Of a DNA stretch of 64,000 nucleotides, positions 35,153-44,354 are shown one piece after another (the first letter of the stretch is position 1; the number at the start of each line of letters is the position of its first letter). A program made the translations under genes and the position numbers. Under the pieces are notes generated by a model. The model saw nothing but the letters and a program-made list of their open reading frames with translations. It searched no databases and was not told the origin of the DNA. The DNA comes from Acidobacteriota bacterium (GTDB lineage Bacteria; Acidobacteriota; JAAYUB01), in the NCBI GenBank assembly GCA_018001935.1, contig JAGNHB010000001.1, forward strand, positions 124,001 to 188,000. The letters are read 5' to 3'.

Positions 35153-37054
35153 ATGACGAACGTACAGAAAACGGCCCGCCGGGCCCTGGCCCTGCTGGCG
35201 CTCCTGGCCCTGGCGGCGCCCGCCCTCGCCCAGGACGAGGCTTCGCGACTGGCGATCCGGAAGGCCATGAAGGATGAACTGCAGCGGAACCGGGAGCAGC
35301 TTGCCCTGCCCGGGCTGCAGAAACCGTTCCAGATCGTCTACCGTCTCAGGGACATCGACACCACCGTGATCCGGGCCTCCCTGGGCGCTCTCGTGCAGTC
35401 CCAGTCCCAGCATCGGCGGGATCACCGCGTGGATGTCCTCGTCGGGGATTACTTTCGGAACAACCTCAATTTCTTCGAGATGACGGGCGGCATGGTGGGC
35501 CGGATGGTGATGCGGGGCGGTGGCGGCGGCGCCGAGATCCCGATCGAGAACGACGTGTCCGTGATCCGGACGGCCCTGTGGTCCTCCACGGACGAGGCCT
35601 ACAAGGAGGCCGCGGAGGAGTTCGAGCGCAAGATGTCCGCCGTGTCCCAGCAGAAGCTCACCGAGGAAATGGCCGCCCTTCCGGACCTCTCCAGGGCTGA
35701 ACCGGTCACCCGCGTGGAGCCCCCGCGGCGTTTCAGTGTCGACAAACCCCACTGGGAAAAGGTGGTGCGTGAATTGTCCGGGGCCCTGCGGAAGTACCCC
35801 GACGTCCAGGCGTCCTCGGTCTGCGCCTGCTTCATCCAGACCGATGCCTCTCTCCTCTCCACCGAGGGGATCGAGACCGTGGTCCCCGTCACCCTGGCCG
35901 TGGTGAAGGCCGACTTCTCCACCCAGTCCGACGACGGGACGCCCCTGCGGGACTACGTCTGCTTCCTGGGGCCGACCCCGGCCGACCTGCCGTCCCCGGA
36001 CAGCATGAAAGCCTCCCTCGAGCAGGGGGTGGCCCGGTTTTGCGAACTTCGCACGGCACCGCTCTTCGACGGGTCGTACAGCGGCCCCGTCCTCTTCGAG
36101 GCGGAAGCCGTGGGCGAGCTTTTCGGGCAGCGTCTCTTCTCGGCGTCCGCCCCGGGGTTGATCGCCGCCCGGAAGCCCGTCTGCGACAACCCGCAGGCCG
36201 CCCGGATGGTGGAGATGATGTCGGGCAAGTCCCTCGAGGACAAGCTCGACACCCGGGTGCTCCCCAAGGAGTTCTCCATCGTGGCGGTCCCGGGGCTGCC
36301 GTCCTTTGGGGATGTCCGCCTGGTCGGGACGTTCTCGGTGGACGCCGAGGGGGTGGTCCCCGCCGAAAAGCTGACCCTCGTGGAGGGGGGGATCCTGAAA
36401 AATCTGCTCAACGGGCTCATCCCGACGCCGAAGTGCCCGAAGAGCACGGGGCACAGCCGCCTGGTGATCAACCCCATGGCCCCCGCCGAAGCGGTCGGGC
36501 CCGGGGTCGTTTCCGTCGAGACCACGGGCACGGCCCCGAAGGACGGGCTCAAGGCCGAGCTGCTCCGGCTGGCCAAAGAGGCCGGTTCCAAGCAGGCGTA
36601 CATTGTCCGCAAGCTCGCGAACCCCGCCATGGAGTCGAAAGACCTGCAGGGCCTCGTGGCAGGCCTGATGATGCGGATGGGGAGCGAAGCCGGCGAGGAC
36701 AGGATCGGTGAGCCCGTCTACGTCTACCGCGTGGACGTGGAGACCGGGAAGGAGGAACCGGTCCGCGGCTGCACCCTCGCCGGGGTTCCGGTGAGCGCCC
36801 TGCGCCGGATCGCCGGCGCCGACGCGGAACGGCTTGCCTACAACACCCTGGTCCCGGCCTCGGCGGGGGACAGCGCCGCGAGCGGCATCCTCTCCCTGTT
36901 CGGCGGCGGGGGGGGCGGCGGCGGCTGGCGCCCGTCGGGCATCCCGGCTTCTTTCATCGTGCCCCGGGGCCTTCTGTTCGAGGAACTGGACCTCAAGAAG
37001 GAAAGCCGGACCGCGACGCCCCGGCTCCCGGTCGTGGCCTCACCCCTTCAGTGA
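35153..37054 (+). CDS. Exported TldE/PmbA-like partner without metal-binding motif
   Basis: A 633-residue protein of the same fold as the upstream TldD-like gene. Its equivalent of the HEIFGH motif is GELFGQ (321-326), so it cannot bind zinc there; TldE/PmbA subunits are also inactive and serve as structural partners. A Sec signal peptide (about 1-27, LLALAAPALAQDE) marks it as exported. Short Gly-rich runs (GGGGGAEIP and GGGGGGGGW near the C-terminus) are unusual. AGAGGAGG precedes the ATG. The 3' end overlaps the convergent histidine kinase gene by 7 nt. Confidence 0.88.
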   Translation: MTNVQKTARRALALLALLALAAPALAQDEASRLAIRKAMKDELQRNREQLALPGLQKPFQIVYRLRDIDTTVIRASLGALVQSQSQHRRDHRVDVLVGDYFRNNLNFFEMTGGMVGRMVMRGGGGGAEIPIENDVSVIRTALWSSTDEAYKEAAEEFERKMSAVSQQKLTEEMAALPDLSRAEPVTRVEPPRRFSVDKPHWEKVVRELSGALRKYPDVQASSVCACFIQTDASLLSTEGIETVVPVTLAVVKADFSTQSDDGTPLRDYVCFLGPTPADLPSPDSMKASLEQGVARFCELRTAPLFDGSYSGPVLFEAEAVGELFGQRLFSASAPGLIAARKPVCDNPQAARMVEMMSGKSLEDKLDTRVLPKEFSIVAVPGLPSFGDVRLVGTFSVDAEGVVPAEKLTLVEGGILKNLLNGLIPTPKCPKSTGHSRLVINPMAPAEAVGPGVVSVETTGTAPKDGLKAELLRLAKEAGSKQAYIVRKLANPAMESKDLQGLVAGLMMRMGSEAGEDRIGEPVYVYRVDVETGKEEPVRGCTLAGVPVSALRRIAGADAERLAYNTLVPASAGDSAASGILSLFGGGGGGGGWRPSGIPASFIVPRGLLFEELDLKKESRTATPRLPVVASPLQ

Positions 37055-38274
37055 TCCGCCTGTTGGTCGCCCGGGGCCGGAGCCCCGGGCGGCCAGGCGT
37101 CCGACAGGACCTGCCGGACCTTTTCCAGCAGTTCCCGGGGCGAGAAGGGTTTCTGGATGAACTGGAGCCCGGGCTCCAGGACGCCTTCGCCGCCGATGGC
37201 CTCGTGGGCGTAACCCGACATGAACAGCACCCGGGCATCGGGCCGGATCTCCTGGAAGGTGCGCGCCAGCTCGGCGCCGGAGATCCCGGGCATGATCACG
37301 TCGGTGAGCAGCAGGTGGATGGGCCCCTTGAACTGCTTCTCGAGAACGAGGGCGGCGTCCCCGTTGTCCGCTTCCAGGACCCGGTAGGCCATGGCGCGGA
37401 GAAGGTCCTTCACCAGGGCCCGGACACTCCCGTCGTCTTCCACCAGGAGAATGGTGAAGCCCTCGGCGGGGGCCGGCGGGACGTCGGCCAGGCTGATCTT
37501 CACCTCGGCGGGGTGCGGCACGCGGGGGAGGTAGACGCTGAAGGTCATCCCCGTCTCACCGGCCGAGGCGGCTTCGACGAACCCGCCGTTCTGCCGGACC
37601 GTGACGAACATCGACGCCAGCCCCATCCCCCAGGGGTCCGTGTCCGGGGGCAGGAAATCGGGGCGACAGGGCAGGCGGCGGAAATCCTCCTCGGTTCGGT
37701 GGCCGGTATCCGAAACCTGGAACCCGACGTAAGGCCCCGGATTGACCAGCTGTTCAGCGGCCCGGGTCTCATCGACTTCGGCGTTGTGGGTCCTCAGGAT
37801 GAGCCGTCCACCGGCCGGCATGGCTTCCTTGGCGTTGAAGACGAGGTTGAGGACGACCTGGTCGAGCTGTCCGCGGTCGATGGACACCCACCCGAGGTCG
37901 GAGCTGAGCTCCGAGAGCATCGAGATGTTCTCCCCGACGAAGCGCCGCAGGATTTTCTCCAGTTCCCCCACCACCATGTTCACGCAGAGGACTTCCTTCT
38001 GGATGTGCTGACGGCGGCCGAAGGCGAGCAGTTGGCGCGTGAGGGAGACCGCCTTCCCGCCGGCCTCGCGGATCTGGTCCAGGTCCTTCTGGATCGGGTC
38101 GTCCGGCCGGAGCTTGAAGGAGATCAGCTCCGCGAAGCCCAGGATCGCGGTGAGGAGGTTGTTGAAGTCGTGGGCGACACCGCCGGCCAGCCTCCCGAGC
38201 AGTTCCATCCGTTGGGACTGCGGGGATTTCTCCGGGTCGGTCGGTGGCGGCGGGTAAGGCGGCAGGTCTTTCAC
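37048..38274 (-). CDS. Hybrid histidine kinase-receiver with degenerate ATP lid
   Basis: A 408-residue soluble protein. The dimerisation/phosphoacceptor box has His35 (VAHDFNNLLTAI) and the N-box is intact (DQVVLNLVFNAKEAM). However, the G1/F boxes, normally DTGxGM...EPFFTTK...GTGLGL, read DTGHRTEEDF...CRPDFLPPDT...WGMGLAS, so the ATP lid is damaged. The C-terminal receiver (about 285-395) looks functional with Asp325 (LLLTDVIMPG) and Lys in QKPF. There is no sensor domain or membrane segment. It may act as a phosphate acceptor or phosphatase instead of a kinase. Its start overlaps the stop of the PAP2 gene (4 nt), and its stop overlaps the TldE-like gene. Confidence 0.88.
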   Translation of the reverse strand: MKDLPPYPPPPTDPEKSPQSQRMELLGRLAGGVAHDFNNLLTAILGFAELISFKLRPDDPIQKDLDQIREAGGKAVSLTRQLLAFGRRQHIQKEVLCVNMVVGELEKILRRFVGENISMLSELSSDLGWVSIDRGQLDQVVLNLVFNAKEAMPAGGRLILRTHNAEVDETRAAEQLVNPGPYVGFQVSDTGHRTEEDFRRLPCRPDFLPPDTDPWGMGLASMFVTVRQNGGFVEAASAGETGMTFSVYLPRVPHPAEVKISLADVPPAPAEGFTILLVEDDGSVRALVKDLLRAMAYRVLEADNGDAALVLEKQFKGPIHLLLTDVIMPGISGAELARTFQEIRPDARVLFMSGYAHEAIGGEGVLEPGLQFIQKPFSPRELLEKVRQVLSDAWPPGAPAPGDQQADH

Positions 38275-39227
38275 GCGATGCCTCCGAGTGTGCAGGGGTT
38301 TCTCCCGGGCGGTCCCGGCCGGTCGCCGCTCAACAGGCGGTAGAGCGGGGCGGCCGACGCCGCGCAGAAAAGGTAGGCGGCCAGGCCCGCGACGAGGTCG
38401 ACCGCGTAGTGATAGCGCAGGTAGAGGGTGGAGAAGATCAGGGCGATCCCGACGGGCAGGAGGACGTAGAAGAGTTTCCGCGTCTTGCGCCAGGCGAAGT
38501 GCAGGAACACCAGGGTCATCATGGTGTGCCCGGAGGGGAAACAGTCCCGGTGGATCGACTCCAGGCGCGTCTGGAGCGCGGAAAGGCCCCCGTAGGCCCA
38601 GACCCCCTCCAGGGGGAAGGCGTAGTGCCCGTGCAGCCCGAAGGAAGGGCTGATGGCCGGCAGCAGGAAGTACCCCAGGTAGGAGAGGCAGAAACCGTAG
38701 CAGACCAGGAAGACGAACTGGTCGTAGTCGCCGGTTCGTCCCCGGAGGAAGAGGGCCAGGCCGATGGTCACGGGGATGAAGTAGAAGCTGGAGTAGACCA
38801 GTTGAAGGGCCTCGGTGAGCACCGGGTGGTGGGTTGCCTGGAGCGCGACGGAAGGGTGGGCGCCGAAAAGGGCGAGGTCCCAGGACCTGAGCAGGGCGTC
38901 CCCGTCCCGGGCGCTGTGGACGGAGACCACCTTCCCGACGGCCATGAAGAGCAGGGGGATGGCGGCCACGGGGTACCAGACGCGCAGGATGCGGAGCGGC
39001 AGGCTGCGGCTGGGGAAGGGGAAGCGCCCCAGCACCAGGATGAAGAGGAGGAACAGGCCCAGGGCGGCCACCTGGAGGCCGGCGTGCTCCACGGCCCGTT
39101 GACGGGTCAGGGTCATCAGGATCGTGAAGAGGGAGAAGACGAAAAGGACCTTGTCGCCGGGCCGGAGACCCCCGGGGGCGTAAGGCCGGTCTCCCGACGA
39201 GTTGGCGCTCTGATTCCCGTTTGCCAT
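38271..39227 (-). CDS. PAP2 superfamily membrane phosphatase (PAP2_3/Aur1-like)
   Basis: About 318 residues from ATG 39227. Six hydrophobic segments place it in the inner membrane. The acid phosphatase motifs are CFPSGHTMM (His234) and LYLRYHYAVD, matching motifs C2 and C3; YFLLPAISPSF before them fits the inositolphosphoryl-transferase/PAP2_3 branch. It probably dephosphorylates or transfers a head group of lipid phosphates outside the membrane. The long open frame upstream of 39227 covers the divergent promoter region and the ABC gene in antisense and is not part of the gene. It is translationally coupled to the histidine kinase gene. Confidence 0.88.
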   Translation of the reverse strand: MANGNQSANSSGDRPYAPGGLRPGDKVLFVFSLFTILMTLTRQRAVEHAGLQVAALGLFLLFILVLGRFPFPSRSLPLRILRVWYPVAAIPLLFMAVGKVVSVHSARDGDALLRSWDLALFGAHPSVALQATHHPVLTEALQLVYSSFYFIPVTIGLALFLRGRTGDYDQFVFLVCYGFCLSYLGYFLLPAISPSFGLHGHYAFPLEGVWAYGGLSALQTRLESIHRDCFPSGHTMMTLVFLHFAWRKTRKLFYVLLPVGIALIFSTLYLRYHYAVDLVAGLAAYLFCAASAAPLYRLLSGDRPGPPGRNPCTLGGIA

Positions 39228-39309
39228 CCGAAGGATCCCGTCATTCGATTCCCGCCGCCCGGATGCGGGCGGTCGGACAGGGATAGTATACAACAGTTGA
39301 CGTCCCGGC

Positions 39310-39343
39310 AAAAAGGACCAACGCCCTCCGGGTGACGGCTCAG
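39310..39343 (+). repeat. REP-like imperfect hairpin, copy 1
   Basis: Contains ACCAACGCCC-TCC-GGGTGACGGC preceded by AAAAAGG. It matches the two copies after metF (44355-44373 and 44398-44416) with substitutions in the stem. It lies in the divergent spacer between the PAP2 and GldA-like genes. Confidence 0.55.
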
Positions 39344-39466
39344 CCACGGGTTTTCCAGAGACCTTCCCCTTCGGTCCCCCGGTCGTTGCGAGACCGTCGA
39401 CGGTTGAAAACGGTGCCGCCGGCAAAAACGCAAGACAAGAAAACCTCGAAAACAAACCGGCGGGCG

Positions 39467-39475
39467 TGGTAAAAT
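39467..39475 (+). promoter_or_regulatory. Extended -10 promoter for the GldA-like operon
   Basis: TGGTAAAAT, an extended -10 (TGn plus TAAAAT), 26 bp before the ATG at 39502; no good -35. A minus-strand TATACT (39290-39285) probably serves the PAP2 gene. Confidence 0.4.
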
Positions 39476-39501
39476 CCCCCTCTTGGTCCGGGAAGGGGTT
39501 G

Positions 39502-40479
39502 ATGATCGAAGTCACCGAGCTTGTCAAGAAATACGGGGCCCTGACTGCCGTAAACGCCATTTCCTTCAACGCCCGCCGGGGAGAGGTTCTCGGCCTCCTC
39601 GGCCCCAACGGGGCGGGGAAGACATCCACGCTGCGGATGATCTGCGGGTTCACCCGCCCGACGAGCGGCACCTGCCGCGTCGACGGGATCGACGTGGGGG
39701 TGAACCCCCTCGACGCGAAGCGCAGGACCGGCTACCTTCCGGAGAATCTGCCGCTGTACCCTGAAATGACGGTCACGGAGTACCTCACCTTCGTGGCGGG
39801 GGTCCGGGAGGTCCCGGGCCGCCGGCTTCGCGCCGCCGTGGAGAGCGCTGTGACGGGGTGCGGCCTGGAGCCGGTTCGCCACCGGGTCATCCGGAACATC
39901 TCCCGGGGTTTCCGCCAGCGCACCGGCCTGGCGCAGGCCCTGATCCACGAACCGGGGGTGCTGGTCCTGGACGAGCCCACCATCGGCCTGGACCCCGTCA
40001 GCATCCTGGACGTCCGCGCCCTGATCCGCCGGATGGCCGGGAAGGGGACCGTCGTGCTCTCCACGCACCTGCTCCACGAGGCCGAACTGCTCTGCGATCG
40101 CCTGCTGATCATGGACGGCGGGAGCATCCTGGCGGAGGGCCCCCCGGCCGAACTGGTCGGGAGAGCGTCCGGTCCCCTGAGCTGCGAGTGCCTCCTGGAA
40201 GGGGAGCGCGAGGTCGTCGAGGCCATTCTCGAATCCGACTCCCTGTTCCGGGGTTTCTCCCTGGACGCCGGCTCCGAGGGCCTGTGGCGGTGCCGCTTCG
40301 ACATCGCCGAGGCGGGGATGCGCGCCGAGATCGTCCGGCACATCCTGGACGCCGAGCTGAAGCTCTGCGGGTTCCGGCTCCTGAAACCCACGCTGGAAGA
40401 GGTCTTTCGGGCGGTCATGGACGCGAAGCCCGCCCCGGGAACGGTCCCCGCCGCCGGGCGCGGCGGGGGGGAGGCGTGA
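39502..40479 (+). CDS. GldA-like ABC transporter ATP-binding protein
   Basis: A 325-residue ATPase with Walker A GPNGAGKT (from residue 34), signature region ISRGFRQRTGLAQAL, Walker B VLVLDEPTIGLDP and H-loop LSTHLLHEAE. The signature SRGFRQR replaces LSGGQ as in the GldA group of gliding/secretion-associated transporters. The C-terminal domain ends in PTLEEVFRAVM. The gene set GldA-GldF-GldG here is common outside Bacteroidetes, where it is not tied to gliding. The ATG at 39502 is chosen over one 36 nt upstream because it starts at the conserved domain; AAGGGG precedes it. Confidence 0.92.
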   Translation: MIEVTELVKKYGALTAVNAISFNARRGEVLGLLGPNGAGKTSTLRMICGFTRPTSGTCRVDGIDVGVNPLDAKRRTGYLPENLPLYPEMTVTEYLTFVAGVREVPGRRLRAAVESAVTGCGLEPVRHRVIRNISRGFRQRTGLAQALIHEPGVLVLDEPTIGLDPVSILDVRALIRRMAGKGTVVLSTHLLHEAELLCDRLLIMDGGSILAEGPPAELVGRASGPLSCECLLEGEREVVEAILESDSLFRGFSLDAGSEGLWRCRFDIAEAGMRAEIVRHILDAELKLCGFRLLKPTLEEVFRAVMDAKPAPGTVPAAGRGGGEA

Positions 40480-41237
40480 TGTCCCTTCGAAAGATCCGGC
40501 TCGTCTTCATGAAGGACCTGCGCGCGGGCATTTTCTCCCCGGTGACCTGGGTCGCCGTGGTGGTCTTCGGCCTGCTCTGCGCGTTCATCTTCCAGGTCTA
40601 TTTCTTCAAACTGCTGGAGATGGCCCGCCAGGCGGACCGGACCCTGGACGCCCCTTACCTCCTGGCCCGTTCCTACAGCGGTTTCGTCGGGAGCCTGATC
40701 CTCTTCGTCATCCCCCTTCTGACCATGGGGGCTTACTCCGAGGAGAAGCGGCACGGCACCCACGAGCTTCTGTTCACCCTGCCCCTGACCAGCCTGGAGA
40801 TCGTCGTGGGCAAATTCCTGGCGGGTTTCGTCATGGTGCTCCTGCTGCTGTTCCAGGCGATGCTGTCCATGGTGCCGCTGTTCTTTGTCGCCCATCCCGC
40901 GGTGATGCCCCTGGCCTGTGCCCTCCTCGGCCTGGTGCTGTTCTCCGCCGCGATCCTCGGCATCGGGCAGGCCCTCTCCGGCCTTACGGACAACCAGGTC
41001 GTGGCCGCCTGCTCGACCTTCGCGCTCATGCTGCTCCTCTTCCTCTTCGATCGGTACAGTTCGGGCACCACCCTGGGGGTTGAGGGCGTGATGGCCTACC
41101 TGTCGCCCCTTCACCACCTGGACGACTTCCTGAACGGGGTCCTGGACCTCTCCCACACCGTGTTCTTCCTCTCCGTCCTGGTCGCCGGGCTCTTCGCCAC
41201 GCACCAGGCGGTAGAGGCCGAACGGAACCGGAGGTGA
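40479..41237 (+). CDS. GldF-like ABC-2 transporter permease
   Basis: A 252-residue permease with six hydrophobic segments and the family motif MGAYSEEKRHGTHELLFTLP after the second helix. It is the membrane part of the GldA/F/G-type system. The ATG overlaps the ATPase stop by 1 nt (TGATG). Substrate unknown. Confidence 0.92.
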   Translation: MSLRKIRLVFMKDLRAGIFSPVTWVAVVVFGLLCAFIFQVYFFKLLEMARQADRTLDAPYLLARSYSGFVGSLILFVIPLLTMGAYSEEKRHGTHELLFTLPLTSLEIVVGKFLAGFVMVLLLLFQAMLSMVPLFFVAHPAVMPLACALLGLVLFSAAILGIGQALSGLTDNQVVAACSTFALMLLLFLFDRYSSGTTLGVEGVMAYLSPLHHLDDFLNGVLDLSHTVFFLSVLVAGLFATHQAVEAERNRR

Positions 41238-41244
41238 GGCGGCC

Positions 41245-42798
41245 ATGCTCCACCGGATCCTCTTCGTCTCGGGGCTTTACCTGCTGTTCAACATCCTGGT
41301 CCATTTTCAGGTCCTGAAACGGTGGACCCTGCTGCACAGCACCCTGTCGGCGCTGAGCGCCCTCCTGCTCATCGCCGGGCTTTTGGTGAACATGGACCGG
41401 ATGGCCGACCGTTATCGTTCGGGGAGAGGCCGTCACGGCGGACGGAGACTCCTGGCCGGTGTCGCGATCGCAGTGATCCTCGTCTGCCTGAACGTCCTGG
41501 CGGTCCGTTACAACGGGCGGTACGACACCACGCCGGGCCGGTATTTCTCCCTTTCCACCCCCACGGTGAACCTGCTGCGCACCCTCCGGCGCCCGGTCAC
41601 CCTGCACGCCTTCACCTCCGGGGACAACGTGGAGACCCTGAACATGCTCCACAATTTCGGCATGGGTTCCCGCTGGGTCCGGTGGGAGATGCTGGACGCG
41701 GAGAAGGACCCCGACAGCGCCCGCCGCCTCGGGGTCGAACGAAACGCGGTGATCGCCGTGGAGTCCGGGGAGCGGGTCGAAACCGTGGCCATCCGGGGAG
41801 ACGGGACCGTGGACGAGGCCCGGCTGGCTTCCGCCGTCCAGAGTGTCCTGGAGCCCGTCCGGAAGAAGGCCTGCCTCACCCGCGGCCACGGGGAAAAAAT
41901 CACGCTGAACGACAACCCCGGGGTCGTGGCGGCCTTGACGGACTTCCACTACGCGGTCGAGGACGTGGACCTCGGAAAGACCGGCGTGGTCCCCCCGGAT
42001 TGCCGGTTCCTGCTGATCGGGGGCCCGGAAACCGCTTTCACCCCGGCGGAGGTCGAGGCGGTGCGGGCTTACGTCCGCCGGGGCGGGGCCCTGATGGTGC
42101 TGCTTGACCCGCCGCCGGGGGACCCGTTCGCGGAGATCCTCTCGGACTGGCGGATCGAGGCCCGGACGGACGTGGTCATCGACCCCCGGGAGGGGGAGAT
42201 CCTGCTCAGCGGTGCGGGCGCCATCCCCAAGGGGATCGAGATGTCCGTGATCGAGCGATTCCCCTCGCACCCCGTGACCCAGGGCCTCCGCGAACTCCTC
42301 CTGTTCCCCATCGCCCGGTCGCTTTCCTACCGCGGCGGGGGGAACGAGGTGGAGGAACTGTCCGCCCCGCTCGCCGTGCTGGACGTCCCGACGGCCTGGG
42401 GGGAATCGGACATGGACGACCTGAGAAGCGGCACCTTCGAATTCAACGAGGGGACCGATTTCCGGCCGCCGCTGGTCCTGGCCCTCGCGTCGCGCAAGGC
42501 GCCCCTGGGCCCCGGGGGGCCCGTTTCGCGGATGGTGGTCGTCTCGTCGGCGGATTTTTTGGACGACCGCTGCATGAACCCCGCGCTCTCCAACGCGGAA
42601 TTCTTCACCCGTTGCGTCCACTGGCTCAGCGGGAACGAATGGCTCCTGTACATCCGGCCGCGGCTCCAGGCCCGGGTGGGGTTCGACCTGTCGCCCCGGC
42701 ACGAGCGGCTGTTCTACTACCTCGTCATGGTCCTGCTTCCCCAGCTCCCCCTTGTCGCGGGGGCGGCGTGCCTCGTCCGCCGCTGGAAGCGGCAATGA
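41245..42798 (+). CDS. GldG-like ABC transporter auxiliary protein
   Basis: A 517-residue protein with two N-terminal helices (about 5-24, 30-47), a third (about 68-85) and a C-terminal helix (about 490-510). The large central extracytoplasmic domain includes RYFSLSTPTVNLLRTLRRPV, ACLTRGHGEK and the FLLIGGPETAFTPAEVEAVRAYV block of the GldG/ABC-type auxiliary family (an intact GATase-like fold). It is 8 nt after the permease stop and probably forms a complex with it. Confidence 0.9.
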   Translation: MLHRILFVSGLYLLFNILVHFQVLKRWTLLHSTLSALSALLLIAGLLVNMDRMADRYRSGRGRHGGRRLLAGVAIAVILVCLNVLAVRYNGRYDTTPGRYFSLSTPTVNLLRTLRRPVTLHAFTSGDNVETLNMLHNFGMGSRWVRWEMLDAEKDPDSARRLGVERNAVIAVESGERVETVAIRGDGTVDEARLASAVQSVLEPVRKKACLTRGHGEKITLNDNPGVVAALTDFHYAVEDVDLGKTGVVPPDCRFLLIGGPETAFTPAEVEAVRAYVRRGGALMVLLDPPPGDPFAEILSDWRIEARTDVVIDPREGEILLSGAGAIPKGIEMSVIERFPSHPVTQGLRELLLFPIARSLSYRGGGNEVEELSAPLAVLDVPTAWGESDMDDLRSGTFEFNEGTDFRPPLVLALASRKAPLGPGGPVSRMVVVSSADFLDDRCMNPALSNAEFFTRCVHWLSGNEWLLYIRPRLQARVGFDLSPRHERLFYYLVMVLLPQLPLVAGAACLVRRWKRQ

Positions 42799-43319
42799 AC
42801 GCACGCACCGCGATCCTGCTGGCGGTCGCCGCGGTCGTCCTGGCCGTCCTGGTGCTCGTCTCGCAACGCCGTGAGGCCCCCGTCCAGGCCCCGGTGCGGG
42901 TCCTTTTCGACGTCGAGGCGGACCGGATCAGCCGGGTGACCATCTTCGAGGGGGAGACCCGGGTGGCTGCCCGCCGGAAAGGCCGGGACTGGATCCAGGA
43001 GTACCCCGTCTCGGGCCCCACCGATTCGGGGCTCTGGAATGACCGCTGCCGGGCCCTCGCCCGGTTGGAGTACGACAGGGCGTTCAAGGTGCCCCCGGAG
43101 TCGCTGGGGGCCTACGGCCTGGACCCGCCCGTGAGCGTGGCGGTCTTCGAGGTGGATTCCGGGAGGGTCTTCAAGGCCGAGTTCGGCAAGGAGAGCCAGG
43201 CGGGGCCGCGTTCGTTCGCCCGCCTGCCCGACGACCCGCGGGTGTTCATGGTCTTCCGGGCGGCCCGGGACCACTTCCGGATCAAGATCGACCGGGATTT
43301 CATCGGAGGAAAGAAGTGA
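42795..43319 (+). CDS. DUF4340 domain protein of the GldG-type operon
   Basis: A 174-residue protein with an N-terminal helix (about 5-22) and one beta-rich extracytoplasmic domain (SRVTIFEGETRVAARRKGRDW, GLDPPVSVAVFEV). DUF4340 proteins regularly follow GldG-like genes and are thought to belong to the same complex; the usual family members are longer with repeated domains, this one has a single copy. ATGA overlap with the preceding stop. Confidence 0.88.
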   Translation: MNARTAILLAVAAVVLAVLVLVSQRREAPVQAPVRVLFDVEADRISRVTIFEGETRVAARRKGRDWIQEYPVSGPTDSGLWNDRCRALARLEYDRAFKVPPESLGAYGLDPPVSVAVFEVDSGRVFKAEFGKESQAGPRSFARLPDDPRVFMVFRAARDHFRIKIDRDFIGGKK

Positions 43320-44263
43320 AAATCATCGAACTGGTGAAGAACACGACCAAACCCATGCTGTCCTTCGAGATCACGCCGCCCGAGAAGGGGCGGGGCGTGC
43401 AGGAGATCTTCCAGACGCTCGACGCGTTGATGCCCTTCACCCCGCAGTTCGTGAGCGTGACCTACCACCAGCCCCACGTGGTCTACGAGGAGCGCGACGG
43501 CGTGATCCAGCGGGTCCCGAAGCGCAAGAAGCCGGGGACGGTGGGGATCTGCGCCTCCATCAAGCACCGTTACAGCGTGGAACCGGTCCCCCACTTCATC
43601 TGCGGGGGGTTCGACCGCTACGAGACCGAGGACGCCCTCATCGACCTCCAGTACCTGGGGATCGAGAACATTCTCGTCCTGCGGGGAGACCCGCCGCCGG
43701 GGCAGAAGACCTTCATCCCCGAGAAGGACGGACACGTCCACGCGTCCTCCCTGGTGGGCCAGATCGCCGCCATGAACCTGGGGCATTACCTCGAGCCCCT
43801 GGACGGCGCCGAGCCGAGCCGCTTCTGCATCGGCGCCGCCGCCTACCCCGAGAAGCACTTCGAGGCGCCCAACGCGGAGAAAGACCTGGAATGGCTCAGG
43901 CACAAGGTGGACCAGGGGGTCGATTTCCTGATCACCCAGATGTTCTTCGAGTCCCACTATTTCCTCGACTTCGTCTCCCGGGCGAGGGAAGCGGGGATCA
44001 CCGTCCCCATCGTCCCCGGCATCAAGCCCATCTCCAGCCGCCGGCAGCTCTACGACCTCCCCGGCACCTTCCACGTCAACGTGCCGAACGCATTCCTCCA
44101 GGCCATGGAAAACGCCCGCTCCCCGAAGGAGGAGTTCGACCTGGGCGCGAAGTGGATGGCCGGCCTCGTCGGGGAACTGCTCGAAGCGCGCGTCCCGGGG
44201 GTCCACGTCTTCACCATGGGCAAGGGCGCCGCCACCAAGGCGCTGCTCAAGCGGGTGTTCTGA
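43316..44263 (+). CDS. metF: Methylenetetrahydrofolate reductase
   Basis: A 315-residue FAD-dependent TIM-barrel enzyme that reduces 5,10-methylene-THF to 5-methyl-THF for methionine synthesis. The catalytic Glu is in SFEITPPEKG, and the conserved blocks VSVTYH, LVLRGDPPPGQ, ITQMFFES and VPIVPGIKPI are present. A GTG start overlaps the DUF4340 stop as GTGA, with GGAGGA upstream, so it is translated from the same message as a membrane transporter with no obvious link to folate. Confidence 0.95.
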   Translation: MKIIELVKNTTKPMLSFEITPPEKGRGVQEIFQTLDALMPFTPQFVSVTYHQPHVVYEERDGVIQRVPKRKKPGTVGICASIKHRYSVEPVPHFICGGFDRYETEDALIDLQYLGIENILVLRGDPPPGQKTFIPEKDGHVHASSLVGQIAAMNLGHYLEPLDGAEPSRFCIGAAAYPEKHFEAPNAEKDLEWLRHKVDQGVDFLITQMFFESHYFLDFVSRAREAGITVPIVPGIKPISSRRQLYDLPGTFHVNVPNAFLQAMENARSPKEEFDLGAKWMAGLVGELLEARVPGVHVFTMGKGAATKALLKRVF

Positions 44264-44354
44264 CCTTCGTCACCGGGCACGGACGCACCGGGGTGGGCCG
44301 GAGAGGGGATTCTATTTCGAACGTGTCAAGCGTTGACGCGGTCGCAAAAAGTAC

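Noticed and set aside
37630..37720. Frameshift in the histidine kinase ATP lid
   Set aside because: The frame is continuous and the G2-like GMGLAS and following residues stay in register, so loss of the lid is by substitution.
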